The notes: generated by a model not told the origin, from the sequence alone. Numbered from the stretch's first letter, positions 17,386-26,216 are shown. The stretch: 64,000 bases of DNA from Dyella amyloliquefaciens (GCF_004296575.1 NZ_SAYT01000007.1:124001-188000); one strand, 5' to 3'. Made by a program: numbers and translations.

Positions 17386-17616
17386 ATGTCCAAGTTCTTC
17401 CGCCGCCGCAAGTTCTGCCGCTTCACCGCTGAAAAGGTGAAGGAGATCGACTACAAGGATCTCAACACGCTGCGCCAGTACGTCACCGAGAACGGCAAGA
17501 TCGTTCCGTCGCGCATCACCGGCACCAAGGCCCGCTACCAGCGTCAGCTGGCGACCGCCATCAAGCGCGCCCGCTTCCTGGCCCTGCTGCCGTACACCGA
17601 CAACCACGACGTCTAA
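17386..17616 (+). CDS. rpsR: 30S ribosomal protein S18
   Basis: 76-residue basic ribosomal protein ([22 protein letters not shown] start; [14 protein letters not shown] end), partner of S6 in 16S rRNA binding. It is a normal-length family member with an AGGAG site upstream. A 224-bp gap with a palindromic repeat follows before rplI, which is unusual for this otherwise tight operon. Confidence 0.98.
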   Translation: MSKFFRRRKFCRFTAEKVKEIDYKDLNTLRQYVTENGKIVPSRITGTKARYQRQLATAIKRARFLALLPYTDNHDV

Positions 17617-17630
17617 GCAGCGTCGTTCCT

Positions 17631-17761
17631 CCTCTCCCCTTTGGGGAGAGGATCGAGGTGAGGGGTGGGTGCTCGCGATAGGGTGACCTAGAGCGAGCTT
17701 CAATCACGCGATATCGCAAGATTGGCCCCTCACCCCAACCCTCTCCCCAAAGGGGAGAGGG
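17631..17761. repeat. Imperfect inverted repeat inserted between rpsR and rplI
   Basis: Both ends are self-complementary (CTCTCCCC...GGGGAGAG at 17632-17650 and again at 17741-17760), and the two ends are inverted relative to each other over about 25 bp with a few mismatches. The total is about 131 bp. The same GGGGAGAGG...GGTGAGGGG module recurs in single copy at 23639-23698 and 31690-31738, so it belongs to a dispersed family. No coding potential is seen. Confidence 0.85.
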
Positions 17762-17840
17762 AGCTGAATTTGAGCAACACCTTCGGACAACCGTCCACGG
17801 CTGCGCCGGGCCACACCGGTGCTAACGAAAAGGAACCACC

Positions 17841-18290
17841 ATGGAACTGATTCTTCTCGAGAAAGTCCGCAACCTCGGCAACCTGGGCGACAAGGTCAAG
17901 GTCAAGCCGGGTTACGGCCGTAACTACCTGCTGCCGCAGGGCAAGGCCGTGCCGGTCAACGCCGCCAACCTCGAAGCTTTCGAGAAGCGCCGCGCCGAGT
18001 ACGAAGCCAAGGCTGCCTCGCAGCTGTCCGGCGCTGAAGGCCGCAAGGCCAAGCTGGAAGGCGTCGAGGTGACCCTCGCCGTCAACGCCAGCCCGGAAGG
18101 CAAGCTGTACGGTTCGGTCGGCCCGCGTGAAATCGCCGAGGCCCTCCAGGCCGCCGGTCACGACGTTCACAAGAACGAAGTGATCCAGGGCGAAGGCCCG
18201 ATCCGCCACACCGGCGAGTTCGAAGCCGTGATCGCGCTGCATGCCGACGTGCAGAGCCAGGTCAAGGTGATCGTGGTCGGCGAAAAGTAA
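17841..18290 (+). CDS. rplI: 50S ribosomal protein L9
   Basis: 149 residues. The N-terminal domain [30 protein letters not shown] is unmistakable L9, with the long connecting helix (about 40-75) and the C-terminal rRNA-binding domain. It binds 23S rRNA near the L1 stalk and helps keep reading frame. AAGGAA precedes the ATG. A strong terminator at 18315 ends the operon. Confidence 0.98.
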   Translation: MELILLEKVRNLGNLGDKVKVKPGYGRNYLLPQGKAVPVNAANLEAFEKRRAEYEAKAASQLSGAEGRKAKLEGVEVTLAVNASPEGKLYGSVGPREIAEALQAAGHDVHKNEVIQGEGPIRHTGEFEAVIALHADVQSQVKVIVVGEK

Positions 18291-18314
18291 GCCGATCCAT
18301 CGCTCGTAGTACCC

Positions 18315-18345
18315 AAACGGGCGCCTCCGGGCGCCCGTTTGCTTT
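18315..18345 (+). terminator. Intrinsic terminator after rplI
   Basis: An 11-bp perfect stem (18315-18325 with 18330-18340), a TCCG loop and a T-containing tail (GTTTGCTTTT). Confidence 0.85.
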
Positions 18346-18362
18346 TGGGTTGGGGCGTGGCG

Positions 18363-18404
18363 TTGTCCACTGTCTTATCCACAGATAACCACAGCTTTTC
18401 CACA
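18363..18404 (+). promoter_or_regulatory. DnaA-box cluster upstream of dnaB
   Basis: One perfect DnaA box TTATCCACA lies at 18375-18383, with near-matches TTGTCCACT at 18363-18371 and TTTTCCACA at 18396-18404. All three point the same way; the starts are 12 and 21 bp apart. The cluster is in the AT-rich promoter region about 100 bp before dnaB, which suggests control of helicase expression by DnaA. Confidence 0.6.
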
Positions 18405-18499
18405 GGGTTATTGTCTCGTCGCCTGAGATGGCGCCGCGTATGCTCTGTAGTCATTGCCATGCCGCCGGCGCCGCCGTCGGTTCGCTCCGAGGAACCGCG

Positions 18500-19927
18500 A
18501 TGTCCTTCGTTTCCGACCGCTCCGAAGAATCCGGGCGCCGCCGCCGTACCGAGCGCAAGCCGTCGCCGGCGATCGATGCGTTGCGTGTACCGCCGCACTC
18601 GATCGACGCGGAGCAGGCGGTGCTGGGTGGCCTCATGCTCTCGCCCGATTCGCTGGACAAGGTGGCCGACCGCCTGAGCGAACAGGACTTCTATCGCAAG
18701 GACCACCGCCTGATCTGGCGCGCCATCACCGAGCTGGCCGGCAAGGGCATGCCCTGCGATGCGGTGACCCTGGGCGACTGGTTCGAGGCCAATGGCCTGG
18801 CTGAGATGGTTGGCGGTGCCGCTTACCTGATCGAACTGGCCAACACCACGCCCAGCGCGGCGAACATCGCCGCCTACGCGGAAATCGTGCGCGAGAAGTC
18901 GGTGCTGCGCCAGCTGATCGATGCCGGCGTGGGCATTACCGAAGACGGTTACCAGCCCGAAGGCATGGGCGTGCAGGAAGTGCTGGAGCGCGCCGAGCAG
19001 GCCGTGTTCAAGATCGCCGAGTCCGGCGCGCGCGGCAAGAAGGACACGGTGTCGATGCGCGAGGCGGTGAAGGATGCCTTCCGCATTCTCTCCGAGCGCT
19101 TCGAGAACAAGGGCCAGCTCACCGGCGTGTCCACCGGCTTCTCCGATCTGGACGAGCTCACTTCGGGCTTGCAGCCGTCCGACCTGATCATCGTCGCGGC
19201 GCGCCCCTCGATGGGCAAGACCGCTTTCTCGGTGAATATGGCCGAAGCGGTGGCGATGCGCGGCAAGAAGGCCGTGGCGATCTTCTCGATGGAAATGTCG
19301 GCCTCGCAGCTGGCCTTCCGTATGATTTCCTCGGTGGGGCGCATCCATGCGCAGCACCTGCGCAACGGCGATCTCGCCGAAGAGGACTGGCCGCGCGTCA
19401 CCAACGCCATCGCGCTGCTGTCCGAAGCCAAGATCTTCATCGATGACACGCCGGGCCTGTCGCCGGTGGAGATGCGTTCGCGCTCGCGTCGACTGCACCG
19501 CGAGCACGGTGGCCTGGGCCTGATCGTGATCGACTACCTGCAGCTGATGCAGGTGCCGGGCATGAAGGAAAACCGCGCGACCGAAATCTCGGAAATCTCG
19601 CGCTCGTTGAAGGGCCTGGCGAAGGAACTCAACTGCCCGGTGATCGCCCTGTCGCAGTTGAATCGCTCGCTGGAACAGCGTGCCGACAAGCGTCCGATGA
19701 TGTCCGACCTGCGCGAATCGGGCGCTATCGAGCAGGACGCGGACGTGATCATGTTCATTTACCGCGACGAGTACTACAACAAGGAATCGCCGGACAAGGG
19801 ACTGGCTGAGATCATCATCGGCAAGCAGCGTAACGGCCCGACCGACACGGTGAAGCTGACCTTCCTGGGTCACTACACGAAGTTCGAGAATTACGCGCCC
19901 GATTCCTTTGTCGGTGCATTCGAGTAA
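18500..19927 (+). CDS. dnaB: Replicative DNA helicase DnaB
   Basis: 475-residue hexameric helicase that unwinds the replication fork. A short Arg-rich leader is followed by the N-terminal collar domain (PPHSIDAEQAVLGGLML), a linker and the RecA-like motor with Walker A in ARPSMGKTAFSVN and Walker B in LIVIDYLQLM. The ATG at 18500 with GAGGAA just upstream is preferred over an in-frame start at 18428 that adds 24 unconserved residues. No intein or frameshift is seen. rplI lies upstream, a common gammaproteobacterial order. Confidence 0.97.
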   Translation: MSFVSDRSEESGRRRRTERKPSPAIDALRVPPHSIDAEQAVLGGLMLSPDSLDKVADRLSEQDFYRKDHRLIWRAITELAGKGMPCDAVTLGDWFEANGLAEMVGGAAYLIELANTTPSAANIAAYAEIVREKSVLRQLIDAGVGITEDGYQPEGMGVQEVLERAEQAVFKIAESGARGKKDTVSMREAVKDAFRILSERFENKGQLTGVSTGFSDLDELTSGLQPSDLIIVAARPSMGKTAFSVNMAEAVAMRGKKAVAIFSMEMSASQLAFRMISSVGRIHAQHLRNGDLAEEDWPRVTNAIALLSEAKIFIDDTPGLSPVEMRSRSRRLHREHGGLGLIVIDYLQLMQVPGMKENRATEISEISRSLKGLAKELNCPVIALSQLNRSLEQRADKRPMMSDLRESGAIEQDADVIMFIYRDEYYNKESPDKGLAEIIIGKQRNGPTDTVKLTFLGHYTKFENYAPDSFVGAFE

Positions 19928-19954
19928 CGCGATAGCGCCGCACTCCGATCTTTA

Positions 19955-19982
19955 GGTGCCGTTCCGGTTCGGGAACGGTGCC
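19955..19982 (+). terminator. Hairpin after dnaB, possible weak terminator
   Basis: An 11-bp stem with two G-U wobbles (19955-19965 with 19972-19982) follows the dnaB stop by 27 bp. No T-run follows, so termination is uncertain. Confidence 0.4.
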
Positions 19983-20086
19983 TGTACCGCAGCCGCCTCT
20001 ATGCACCGTATGCACGCGAAACGACGGGGAGGTTCACATACCCCGGTGCACCCTCGTGGCCGTCCTTACCGCACGAGGCACAACAC

Positions 20087-20239
20087 ATGTCGTTGCTACT
20101 CCTGCTCATCATCGTGTTGCTTTTGCTCAGCGCGTTACCTGCCTGGCCTTACAGCCGTGCATGGGGTTACGGCCCCAGCGGTGGCTTGGGCCTCATTCTC
20201 ATCATCTTGATTGTCCTGCTGGTACTAGGTGTGATCTGA
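20087..20239 (+). CDS. Very small hydrophobic membrane protein, DUF3309 type
   Basis: 50 residues, almost all hydrophobic: a Leu/Ile-rich helix (2-17), a central PAWPYSRAWGYGPSGG block, then a second helix (35-50). This WPYSxxWGYxPSGG signature is that of DUF3309, a family of about 50-residue envelope peptides of unknown function often found near stress genes. The start has GAGG upstream. The gene is followed after 36 bp by a small lipoprotein gene and the two may be one transcript. Confidence 0.82.
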   Translation: MSLLLLLIIVLLLLSALPAWPYSRAWGYGPSGGLGLILIILIVLLVLGVI

Positions 20240-20275
20240 GGTTGCTGGTGCTCGGCGTCATACGAGGGCGTTGCC

Positions 20276-20494
20276 ATGAACCGAATCGTGATTCCTGCTT
20301 TGTTGGCGACCGCATGTCTTGCGCTCAGCGGTTGCGGTAGCCATACCCGCGTCGTACAGACCGACGAAACCTGCGGCAAGCAGATGACAGATCTGCAGGA
20401 TGCCCTGGCTTCCGGTGCAATGACGCAGCACGAATACGACAAGGCGCACCGTGCGGCGATGGAGCGTTGCACACGGCGTGACGATCACGATTGA
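20276..20494 (+). CDS. Small lipoprotein with a SHOCT-like C-terminus
   Basis: 72 residues. The signal peptide ends in the lipobox LALSGC (C20). The mature part contains LQDALASGAMTQHEYDKAH, which has the spacing of a SHOCT motif (short helical oligomerisation segment), plus cysteines near residues 33 and 65. Function unknown. Location after the DUF3309-type gene suggests an envelope role. Confidence 0.72.
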   Translation: MNRIVIPALLATACLALSGCGSHTRVVQTDETCGKQMTDLQDALASGAMTQHEYDKAHRAAMERCTRRDDHD

Positions 20495-20682
20495 GTGTCG
20501 CCGCGCTGCACACGCCCTGAAAATGCCATGACGGGGGCCTCGAAGAGGCTCGGCAGGGCGCCAGGATGAGCTTCAATCGTTGGGCTCGGGCAGGCTGGTA
20601 AGCTAGCGGCCTGTCCGGACCCGCCGGTCCGCATCGTTTTCCATCTTCCCGTCATGCGCCGTTGTCGCGGCGCCGAGCAGGC

Positions 20683-21771
20683 ATGAGCCGCACCACAGTC
20701 GCCACCATTCACCTGGGCGCCTTGCGCCACAACCTCGCCCGCATCAAGCAGCTGGCCGCGCCCGCCAAGGTGATGGCGGTGGTCAAGGCAGATGCCTACG
20801 GGCATGGCCTGGAGCGTGTGGCGCGCGCGCTGGACGGTGAAGCCGACGCCTTTGCCGTGGCGGCCCTCGGCGATGGCCTGCGCCTGCGCGCGGCGGGACA
20901 TCGACAGCGCATCGTGGTGTTGTCCGGGCCGGACCGCGCCAGCGACATCGCGGAGATGCAGCGGCTCAACCTCGATGCCGCGATCCATCACGAAGAACAG
21001 CTGCACTGGCTGACGCAAGCCTCGCCTGCTCGCGGTTCGCTGCGCGTGTGGCTGAAGGTGGACAGCGGCATGCACCGGCTCGGTTTTGCGCCGGAAGCGG
21101 TGGGCTTCGTCCATGCGCAACTGGCGGCGATGCCGGGTATCGATCCGGAGATCGGCCTGCTCACGCATTTCGCCGAGTCGGAAGTCTTCGGTGGCACCGA
21201 GACGGCCGCGCAGATCGCGCGCTTCGCCAACGCCACGCAAGGGCTCCAGGGGCCTCGGTCGCTTTCCAACTCGGCAGCCGTGCTCGGCTGGGCCGAGGCG
21301 AAGGGCGACTGGGTGCGCACGGGTGGCCTGCTGTATGGCCTGTCGGTGGTGGACGGACAGACGGGTGCGGATTTCGGTTTCCGTCCGGCCATGACGCTGA
21401 GCACGCGCCTCATCGCCGTCAACCGGATCGGCCGGGGCGAGCGGATCGGCTACAACGGCACCTGGACCTGTCCGGAAGACATGCCCGTCGGCGTTGCCGC
21501 GGTGGGCTATGGCGACGGCTATCCCCGCAGCGCAGTTGCCGGCACGCCCGTACTGGTGGGCGACCAGCGAGTACCGCTGATCGGCCGGGTGTCGATGGAC
21601 CTGATCACCCTGGACCTGCGTAATGCGCCGGACGCCCAGGTGGGCGATCGCGTGACGCTGTGGGGTCCGGAGCTGCCGGTCGAGATCATCGCCGCCCAGG
21701 CCGGCACCATCTCCTATGACCTGACCTGCGGCATGACCAGGCGCGTGCTGTTCGTCGAGGACGAGCACTGA
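20683..21771 (+). CDS. alr: Alanine racemase
   Basis: 362-residue PLP enzyme making D-alanine for peptidoglycan. The PLP lysine is K35 in AVVKADAYGHG, and the second catalytic base is the tyrosine of RIGYNGTW in the C-terminal domain; GRVSMDLITLDL is the conserved C-terminal strand. The ATG at 20683 matches the family start (SRTTVATIHLGALRHNL). It is 71 bp upstream of radA on the same strand. Whether it is the biosynthetic or a catabolic isozyme (DadX) cannot be decided; the dadA-like gene is 13 kb away. Confidence 0.95.
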   Translation: MSRTTVATIHLGALRHNLARIKQLAAPAKVMAVVKADAYGHGLERVARALDGEADAFAVAALGDGLRLRAAGHRQRIVVLSGPDRASDIAEMQRLNLDAAIHHEEQLHWLTQASPARGSLRVWLKVDSGMHRLGFAPEAVGFVHAQLAAMPGIDPEIGLLTHFAESEVFGGTETAAQIARFANATQGLQGPRSLSNSAAVLGWAEAKGDWVRTGGLLYGLSVVDGQTGADFGFRPAMTLSTRLIAVNRIGRGERIGYNGTWTCPEDMPVGVAAVGYGDGYPRSAVAGTPVLVGDQRVPLIGRVSMDLITLDLRNAPDAQVGDRVTLWGPELPVEIIAAQAGTISYDLTCGMTRRVLFVEDEH

Positions 21772-21842
21772 CCTGCGTCTCGCCGCCTGCGATGGCGGCC
21801 CGTTAAGCTCACGCATTACGCAAAGCGTTCCAGGGAATCCGC

Positions 21843-23222
21843 ATGGCCAAGGCCAAGACTGCTTACGTCTGTTCCGATTGCGGGGCAGAGCACTCCAAAT
21901 GGCAGGGCCAGTGCATCGAATGCAATGCCTGGAATACGTTGAGCGAATTCGTGGTGCAGCCGGCGGTGAAGTCGGTAGGCGCCGCACGCACGAGCGGTTA
22001 TGCGGGCGCGGCGGCGGGTTCACCCAAGGTCACGCCGCTCACGGCAGTAGCGCTGACTGCAGAGGCGCGCACGCTCACCGGCATCGGCGAACTCGATCGC
22101 GTGCTCGGCGGCGGCCTTGTGGATGGTTCGGTGGTGCTGATCGGTGGCGACCCGGGTATCGGCAAATCCACGTTGCTGTTGCAGATGCTCGGTACGTTGG
22201 GTACGCAGGTGCCCAGTGTCTACGTCACCGGCGAGGAATCGCTCGCACAGGTCGCCGCTCGCGCGCAGCGCCTGGATCTACCGCTGGGGCCGCTGCATGC
22301 GCTCGCGGAAACCTGCATCGAGCGGATCATCGAGCAGGCGCTGAGCAGTCGCCCACGCGTACTGGTGATCGATTCCATCCAGACCATCTGGACCGAGCTG
22401 CTCACCGCCGCGCCGGGATCGGTAAGCCAGGTGCGCGAGTCCGCAGCCAAGCTCACTCGTTTCGCCAAGGAAACCGGCACCTCGGTGTTCCTGGTTGGCC
22501 ACGTCACCAAGGAAGGCGGTATCGCCGGTCCGCGTGTGCTCGAGCACATGGTGGACGCGGTGCTGTATTTCGAGGGCGAGTCGGGTAGTCGCTTCCGCGT
22601 GCTGCGCGCGTTCAAGAACCGCTTTGGTGCAGTGAACGAACTGGGTGTGTTCGCCATGTCCGAAAAGGGCTTGCGCGAAGTGCCCAATCCGTCGGCGATC
22701 TTCCTTTCCGCGCATAGCGGTCCAACTTCGGGCAGCGCGGTGATGGTGACGCGCGAGGGCACGCGCCCGCTGCTGGTGGAGGTGCAGGCGCTGGTCGACC
22801 AGTCGTCGCTGGGCAATCCACGTCGCGTCGCGCTGGGCCTGGAGCAGAACCGCTTGGCCATGTTGCTGGCCGTGCTGCATCGCCACGGTGGCGTGGCGGC
22901 TTACGACCAGGACGTCTTCGTCAACGTGGTCGGTGGCATCCGTGTGCAGGAAACCGCGGCCGACCTTCCCGTGTTGCTGGCGGTGCTGTCCTCGCTGCGC
23001 GACCGGCCGCTACCGGAGAAAACCATCGCGTTTGGCGAGGTGGGTTTGTCCGGAGAGATCCGTCCGGTGCCCAACGGCGAGGAGCGCTTGAAGGAGGCCG
23101 CGCACCATGGCTTCCAGAGGGCCATCGTGCCCAAGGCGAATGCGCCGAAGAAGGCAAAGGTGGGTGAGATGGAAGTGGTGGCGGTGGAGCGGCTGTCGCA
23201 GGCGCTGGAGGCGTGTCGCTAG
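21843..23222 (+). CDS. radA: DNA repair protein RadA (Sms)
   Basis: 459-residue ATPase acting in recombinational repair by driving branch migration and D-loop extension. A four-cysteine zinc finger is N-terminal (C10, C13, C24, C27), followed by the RecA-like core with Walker A GGDPGIGKST, the RadA-specific KNRFG motif (FKNRFGAVNE) and the C-terminal Lon-protease-like domain (LGLEQNRLAMLLAVL through VGLSGEIRPV). The length is standard. Transcription runs into the composite repeat region starting at 23223. Confidence 0.97.
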   Translation: MAKAKTAYVCSDCGAEHSKWQGQCIECNAWNTLSEFVVQPAVKSVGAARTSGYAGAAAGSPKVTPLTAVALTAEARTLTGIGELDRVLGGGLVDGSVVLIGGDPGIGKSTLLLQMLGTLGTQVPSVYVTGEESLAQVAARAQRLDLPLGPLHALAETCIERIIEQALSSRPRVLVIDSIQTIWTELLTAAPGSVSQVRESAAKLTRFAKETGTSVFLVGHVTKEGGIAGPRVLEHMVDAVLYFEGESGSRFRVLRAFKNRFGAVNELGVFAMSEKGLREVPNPSAIFLSAHSGPTSGSAVMVTREGTRPLLVEVQALVDQSSLGNPRRVALGLEQNRLAMLLAVLHRHGGVAAYDQDVFVNVVGGIRVQETAADLPVLLAVLSSLRDRPLPEKTIAFGEVGLSGEIRPVPNGEERLKEAAHHGFQRAIVPKANAPKKAKVGEMEVVAVERLSQALEACR

Positions 23223-23360
23223 CCGGTATTCCCGCTGCTCTTTCTTATGTGAGAGCGCACCCTGTGCGCGAGGCCTTACGCCGCGGTCTTTCCTACCTGT
23301 CACTCCCGCGAAGGCGGGAGTCCAGTGACTTGGTTCCTTGGTGTGACGCTCCCGCCAGCT

Positions 23361-23698
23361 TGCCGCCTACGACCGAAGGAAGTCCCCGTGGGACGCGGCG
23401 GGCGTTTCGATCTCCTGCCGGCGACGCGTAGCTAGTCCCCGTGGGAAGCTCGAGTCACTTTTCTTTTGCTGGTCCAAAAGAAAAGTAACCCAAAGAAAAC
23501 GACCTGAAGAGCTGGTAGCGGACTGTTGGGAAAAGCCCTGAAGGTTCCGGGGCCTGGATTGCGACCGGCTTCGCCGCCAAGCACGGCTGCTCCGCAACGC
23601 GCCGATGCGCTGAGGACATAAGGCGAAGCCCGCTTCGCTCCCTCTCCCCTCCGGGGAGAGGGCTGGGGTGAGGGGCGGGTGCTCGCGGGAGTGCCACC
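23361..23698. repeat. Composite intergenic repeat, copy 1
   Basis: About 338 bp that align, in the same order and orientation, with 31324-31738. Landmarks are TGCCGCCTACGA, AGTCCCcGTGGGACGCGGCG, the palindrome GTCACTTTTCTTTT...AAAAGAAAAGTAAC (23456-23490), CTGAAGAGCTGG, GATTGCGACCG, GATGCGCTGAGGAC and the GGGGAGAGGGCTGGGGTGAG module. Here the palindrome arms are separated by only 8 bp. Confidence 0.85.
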
Positions 23699-23707
23699 TA
23701 TCCCTCT

Positions 23708-23792
23708 CCTGTAGGAGCGCACCCAGTGCGCGAAAAGCTTACGGAGCGGTTGCTGAGAGGCCGCGGTCGCGCACTGGGTGCGCTCCTACAGG
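23708..23792. repeat. REP-like palindromic element, intact
   Basis: Perfect 26-bp inverted arms (23708-23733 and 23767-23792) with a 33-bp spacer; same core GAGCGCACCCAGTGCGCG as at 12767 and 41512. Confidence 0.9.
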
Positions 23793-23808
23793 GAAAAGAA
23801 CCGCCGCG

Positions 23809-24417
23809 TTATTCCGGCGGCAGCGCCGCAAAATCCGGGTGCTCCTCAGCTCGCCGTGAGAATCGCACGAGGTTCGGATAAGCCTGTGCCCCGATCACAT
23901 CCGCGGCGACGATCTGGGTGAAGCCCCATGCCACGGCGATGGAAATATCCGCCTGGGTCGGCGCACTACCAAACAACCAGCCGTCTACGCCTGCCAGCTC
24001 CCGCTCCAGCAGGTCGTAAGCCGAGTGCAGCTGGCCCTGCACGCGCTGCATCCAGCCTTGGTCGCGCTTGTCCGCCTCGCGCTTGCGCTCGTAAACAATC
24101 TGCACGCTCTTCTCGCTAGCAGCGATGGCGATGCCGATCAGGCGCGTGGCCCGCAGGCGTTGTGCGGTATCGCCGGGCATCAGCGATGGCTTGCTGCTGA
24201 CGGACTGCGCCCAGTCGATGATCAGGCTGGATTCGGTGAGCATCGTGCCGTCGTCCAGCACCAGTGTCGGCGCCTTTACCAGCGGGTTGATCCGATGGAA
24301 TTCGTCGAAGTTGCGGAATACGGACAGCGAGCGGTGCGTAAAGGGAATGCCCAGCAGGCGCAGCGAAATTGCCGCGCGCCGCACGTAGGGCGAGTCGAGC
24401 ATGCCGATCAGATCCAT
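23809..24417 (-). CDS. Glutathione S-transferase family protein
   Basis: 202 residues with an N-terminal thioredoxin-like domain (MDLIGMLDSPYVRRAAISLRLLG) and an all-helical C-terminal domain. S9 in MLDSPYVRR is the likely thiolate-activating residue, and LVKAPTLVLDDG and TESSLIIDW supply the cis-Pro and Glu-Ser glutathione contacts. Members conjugate or reduce substrates with glutathione in the cytoplasm; the substrate is unknown. It lies 13 bp downstream of purU on the same strand, so probably co-transcribed with purU and ypjD. Confidence 0.9.
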   Translation of the reverse strand: MDLIGMLDSPYVRRAAISLRLLGIPFTHRSLSVFRNFDEFHRINPLVKAPTLVLDDGTMLTESSLIIDWAQSVSSKPSLMPGDTAQRLRATRLIGIAIAASEKSVQIVYERKREADKRDQGWMQRVQGQLHSAYDLLERELAGVDGWLFGSAPTQADISIAVAWGFTQIVAADVIGAQAYPNLVRFSRRAEEHPDFAALPPE

Positions 24418-24430
24418 GGTCGTCTCCGGG

Positions 24431-25291
24431 TCAGGAGTGGAAGACGACCGTCTTGCTGCCGTTGAGCAGCACGCGATCGTCGAGGTAGAGGCGAAGCGTG
24501 CGTGCCAGCACGCGCCGTTCGATATCGCGGCCGATGCGAATCAGGTCATCCGGCGTGTCCGCATGGGTCACGCGCTCGATGTCCTGCTCGATGATGGGGC
24601 CTTCGTCGAGATCCGCCGTGACGAAGTGGGCCGTGGCGCCGATCAGCTTGACGCCGCGGCGGTGCGCCTGGTGATACGGACGCGCGCCCTTGAAGCCGGG
24701 CAGGAACGAATGGTGGATGTTGATGCATCGTCCCGCCAGGCGTCCGGCGAGTTCGGTCGAAAGCACTTGCATGTAGCGAGCGAGCACCACCAGTTCGGCA
24801 CCCGACTGTTCGATCAGCGACCCTAGCGCGGCTTCCTGCCGGGTCTTGCTGCCGCCATCCACCGGCAGGTAGTGGAACGGAATGCCATCCAAATCCAGGT
24901 GGCGATAGGTGTCGCGCGGATGGTTGGCCACCACACCCACGATATCCATCGCCAGTTCGCCGATACGCCAGCGATAAAGCGTGTCCGCCAGGCAATGGTC
25001 GAATTTCGATACCAGCAGCATCACGCGCCGACGCTGCGAGCGATCGCGCAGCGTCCACTGCATTTTCAGCGATGGCGCAAACGCTTCGAAGCTGCCGTGC
25101 AATGGCTCCAGGCCATGCTGCGTGCTCTCGAACACCAGCCGCATGAAGAAGCGCCCGGTCTCGGCATCGCCGAACTGCTGGGCTTCCACGATGTTGCAAT
25201 GCTGGGCCGCCAGGTGGTTCGACACCGCTGCCACGATGCCGGCGCGATCCGGGCATGACAGGGTGAGGACGAACTGGCCGGCGGCGCTCAT
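24431..25291 (-). CDS. purU: Formyltetrahydrofolate deformylase
   Basis: 286 residues. An N-terminal ACT domain ([19 protein letters not shown]) precedes a formyltransferase-like catalytic domain with [19 protein letters not shown] and the conserved late Asp segment ([12 protein letters not shown]). The enzyme hydrolyses 10-formyl-THF to formate and THF, balancing one-carbon pools. The ATG at 25291 overlaps the TGA of the upstream ypjD gene (ATGA), which indicates translational coupling. The length is close to E. coli PurU (280). Confidence 0.95.
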   Translation of the reverse strand: MSAAGQFVLTLSCPDRAGIVAAVSNHLAAQHCNIVEAQQFGDAETGRFFMRLVFESTQHGLEPLHGSFEAFAPSLKMQWTLRDRSQRRRVMLLVSKFDHCLADTLYRWRIGELAMDIVGVVANHPRDTYRHLDLDGIPFHYLPVDGGSKTRQEAALGSLIEQSGAELVVLARYMQVLSTELAGRLAGRCINIHHSFLPGFKGARPYHQAHRRGVKLIGATAHFVTADLDEGPIIEQDIERVTHADTPDDLIRIGRDIERRVLARTLRLYLDDRVLLNGSKTVVFHS

Positions 25292-26091
25292 GGCATGCGA
25301 TGCAGTATCAGTTCCAGCACCGCCTTGGTGCCGAAGAAGGCAAGCAGCAGGACGCCCATGCCGACCAGGGTCAGGTTCACCGCGCTGCGGCCGCGCCAGC
25401 CATAACGCCAGCGGCCAAACAGCAAGGCGCCGAAGACCAGCCACGCGATGATCGAAAGCACCGTCTTGTGCACCAAGTGCTGGCCGAACAGGTTGTCGAC
25501 GAACAGGATGCCGGTGAGCAGGGTGAGCGTCAGCAGCAGGAAGCCGGCAGCGATCAGGCGGAACAACAGGGTTTCGGTCAGCGTCAGTGGCGGCAGTGAA
25601 CGAAGCCAGGGCCCGAGCCGACGATGGCGCAGTGCGCGCTCCTGGACGGCCAGGAGAATGGCGAGCACCGCCGCGATGGACAGCACGCTGAAGGCAAGCA
25701 GCGCCACGGTGACGTGCAGCTTGATCTGCCATTCCAGCGGCTGGGGTGTCGTGGGCGGCGCCGCGAACGTATCGATGGCGAGCAGCAGGGCAGACAAGGG
25801 AAAGACGATGCCGCCCAGGGCCGCTACAGGCCGCCAGATGTTTACTACCAGGGTCAGGGCGGATACCACGCAGGCCACGAGGGACAGCGCGGCAAAGAAA
25901 TGCAGGTCCAATGCACCACGATGCAGGCTGAGCAGGATGGTGGCGTGGGTCAACACCGCGACACTGGCTGCTAGCAGCGCAATGCGCTGCAGCGTGAGTG
26001 ACGTGTTGTTGCGTGCAAACAGCGGCCACGTCGGCAGGCCCGCAGCAAGCAGGTAGTCGACGATGGCGATCAGGGCGGCGGCGGTCAGCAT
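25288..26091 (-). CDS. ypjD: CcsA/YpjD-type inner-membrane protein
   Basis: 267 residues with about eight transmembrane helices and no large soluble domain. It belongs to the cytochrome c assembly (CcsA/CcmC/CcmF-like) fold as seen in the YpjD/CorE branch; conserved histidines such as in [14 protein letters not shown] and [15 protein letters not shown] may bind haem. In many gammaproteobacteria ypjD sits beside ffh, and here ffh is 1.5 kb away on the other strand. The start [15 protein letters not shown] at 26091 is chosen over an upstream frame without hydrophobic character. Confidence 0.87.
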   Translation of the reverse strand: MLTAAALIAIVDYLLAAGLPTWPLFARNNTSLTLQRIALLAASVAVLTHATILLSLHRGALDLHFFAALSLVACVVSALTLVVNIWRPVAALGGIVFPLSALLLAIDTFAAPPTTPQPLEWQIKLHVTVALLAFSVLSIAAVLAILLAVQERALRHRRLGPWLRSLPPLTLTETLLFRLIAAGFLLLTLTLLTGILFVDNLFGQHLVHKTVLSIIAWLVFGALLFGRWRYGWRGRSAVNLTLVGMGVLLLAFFGTKAVLELILHRMP

Positions 26092-26216
26092 GGCGGGGAA
26101 GTGTGGCACAGGGCCGTCAACGCGTGAACGGCACTTGCCAGGGAGCGACGGTTTGCCCAAGGTTCGCCCGCCCAGGGGCGCACTCCCGCGGGCCGACCAA
26201 CGTGGGGAGCAAGGTG

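Larger units (their letters stand above)
23223..23808. other. Gene-free convergent region filled with repeats (586 bp)
   Basis: It lies between radA (plus) and the GST gene (minus). In order it holds a half REP-like arm (23249-23272), a GTCACTCCCGCGAAGGCGGG-type hairpin half (23298-23330), the composite repeat copy 1 (23361-23698) and an intact REP-like palindrome (23708-23792). Short open frames here are not supported by ribosome sites or homology. No convincing protein or structured RNA gene was seen. Confidence 0.8.

Noticed and set aside
18363-18404. Chromosomal origin of replication
   Set aside because: Only three DnaA boxes are present and no dnaA, dnaN or long AT-rich unwinding element is nearby; a promoter-linked cluster is the better reading.
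23430-23720. Small ORFs in the composite repeat
   Set aside because: They lack ribosome sites, differ between the two copies through frame-changing differences and follow the palindromic DNA structure.
25288-26029. Extension of the purU frame upstream as a fusion protein
   Set aside because: The extra frame is antisense-like low-complexity sequence lying in the ypjD gene on the same strand in another frame; the ATGA junction defines the real start.
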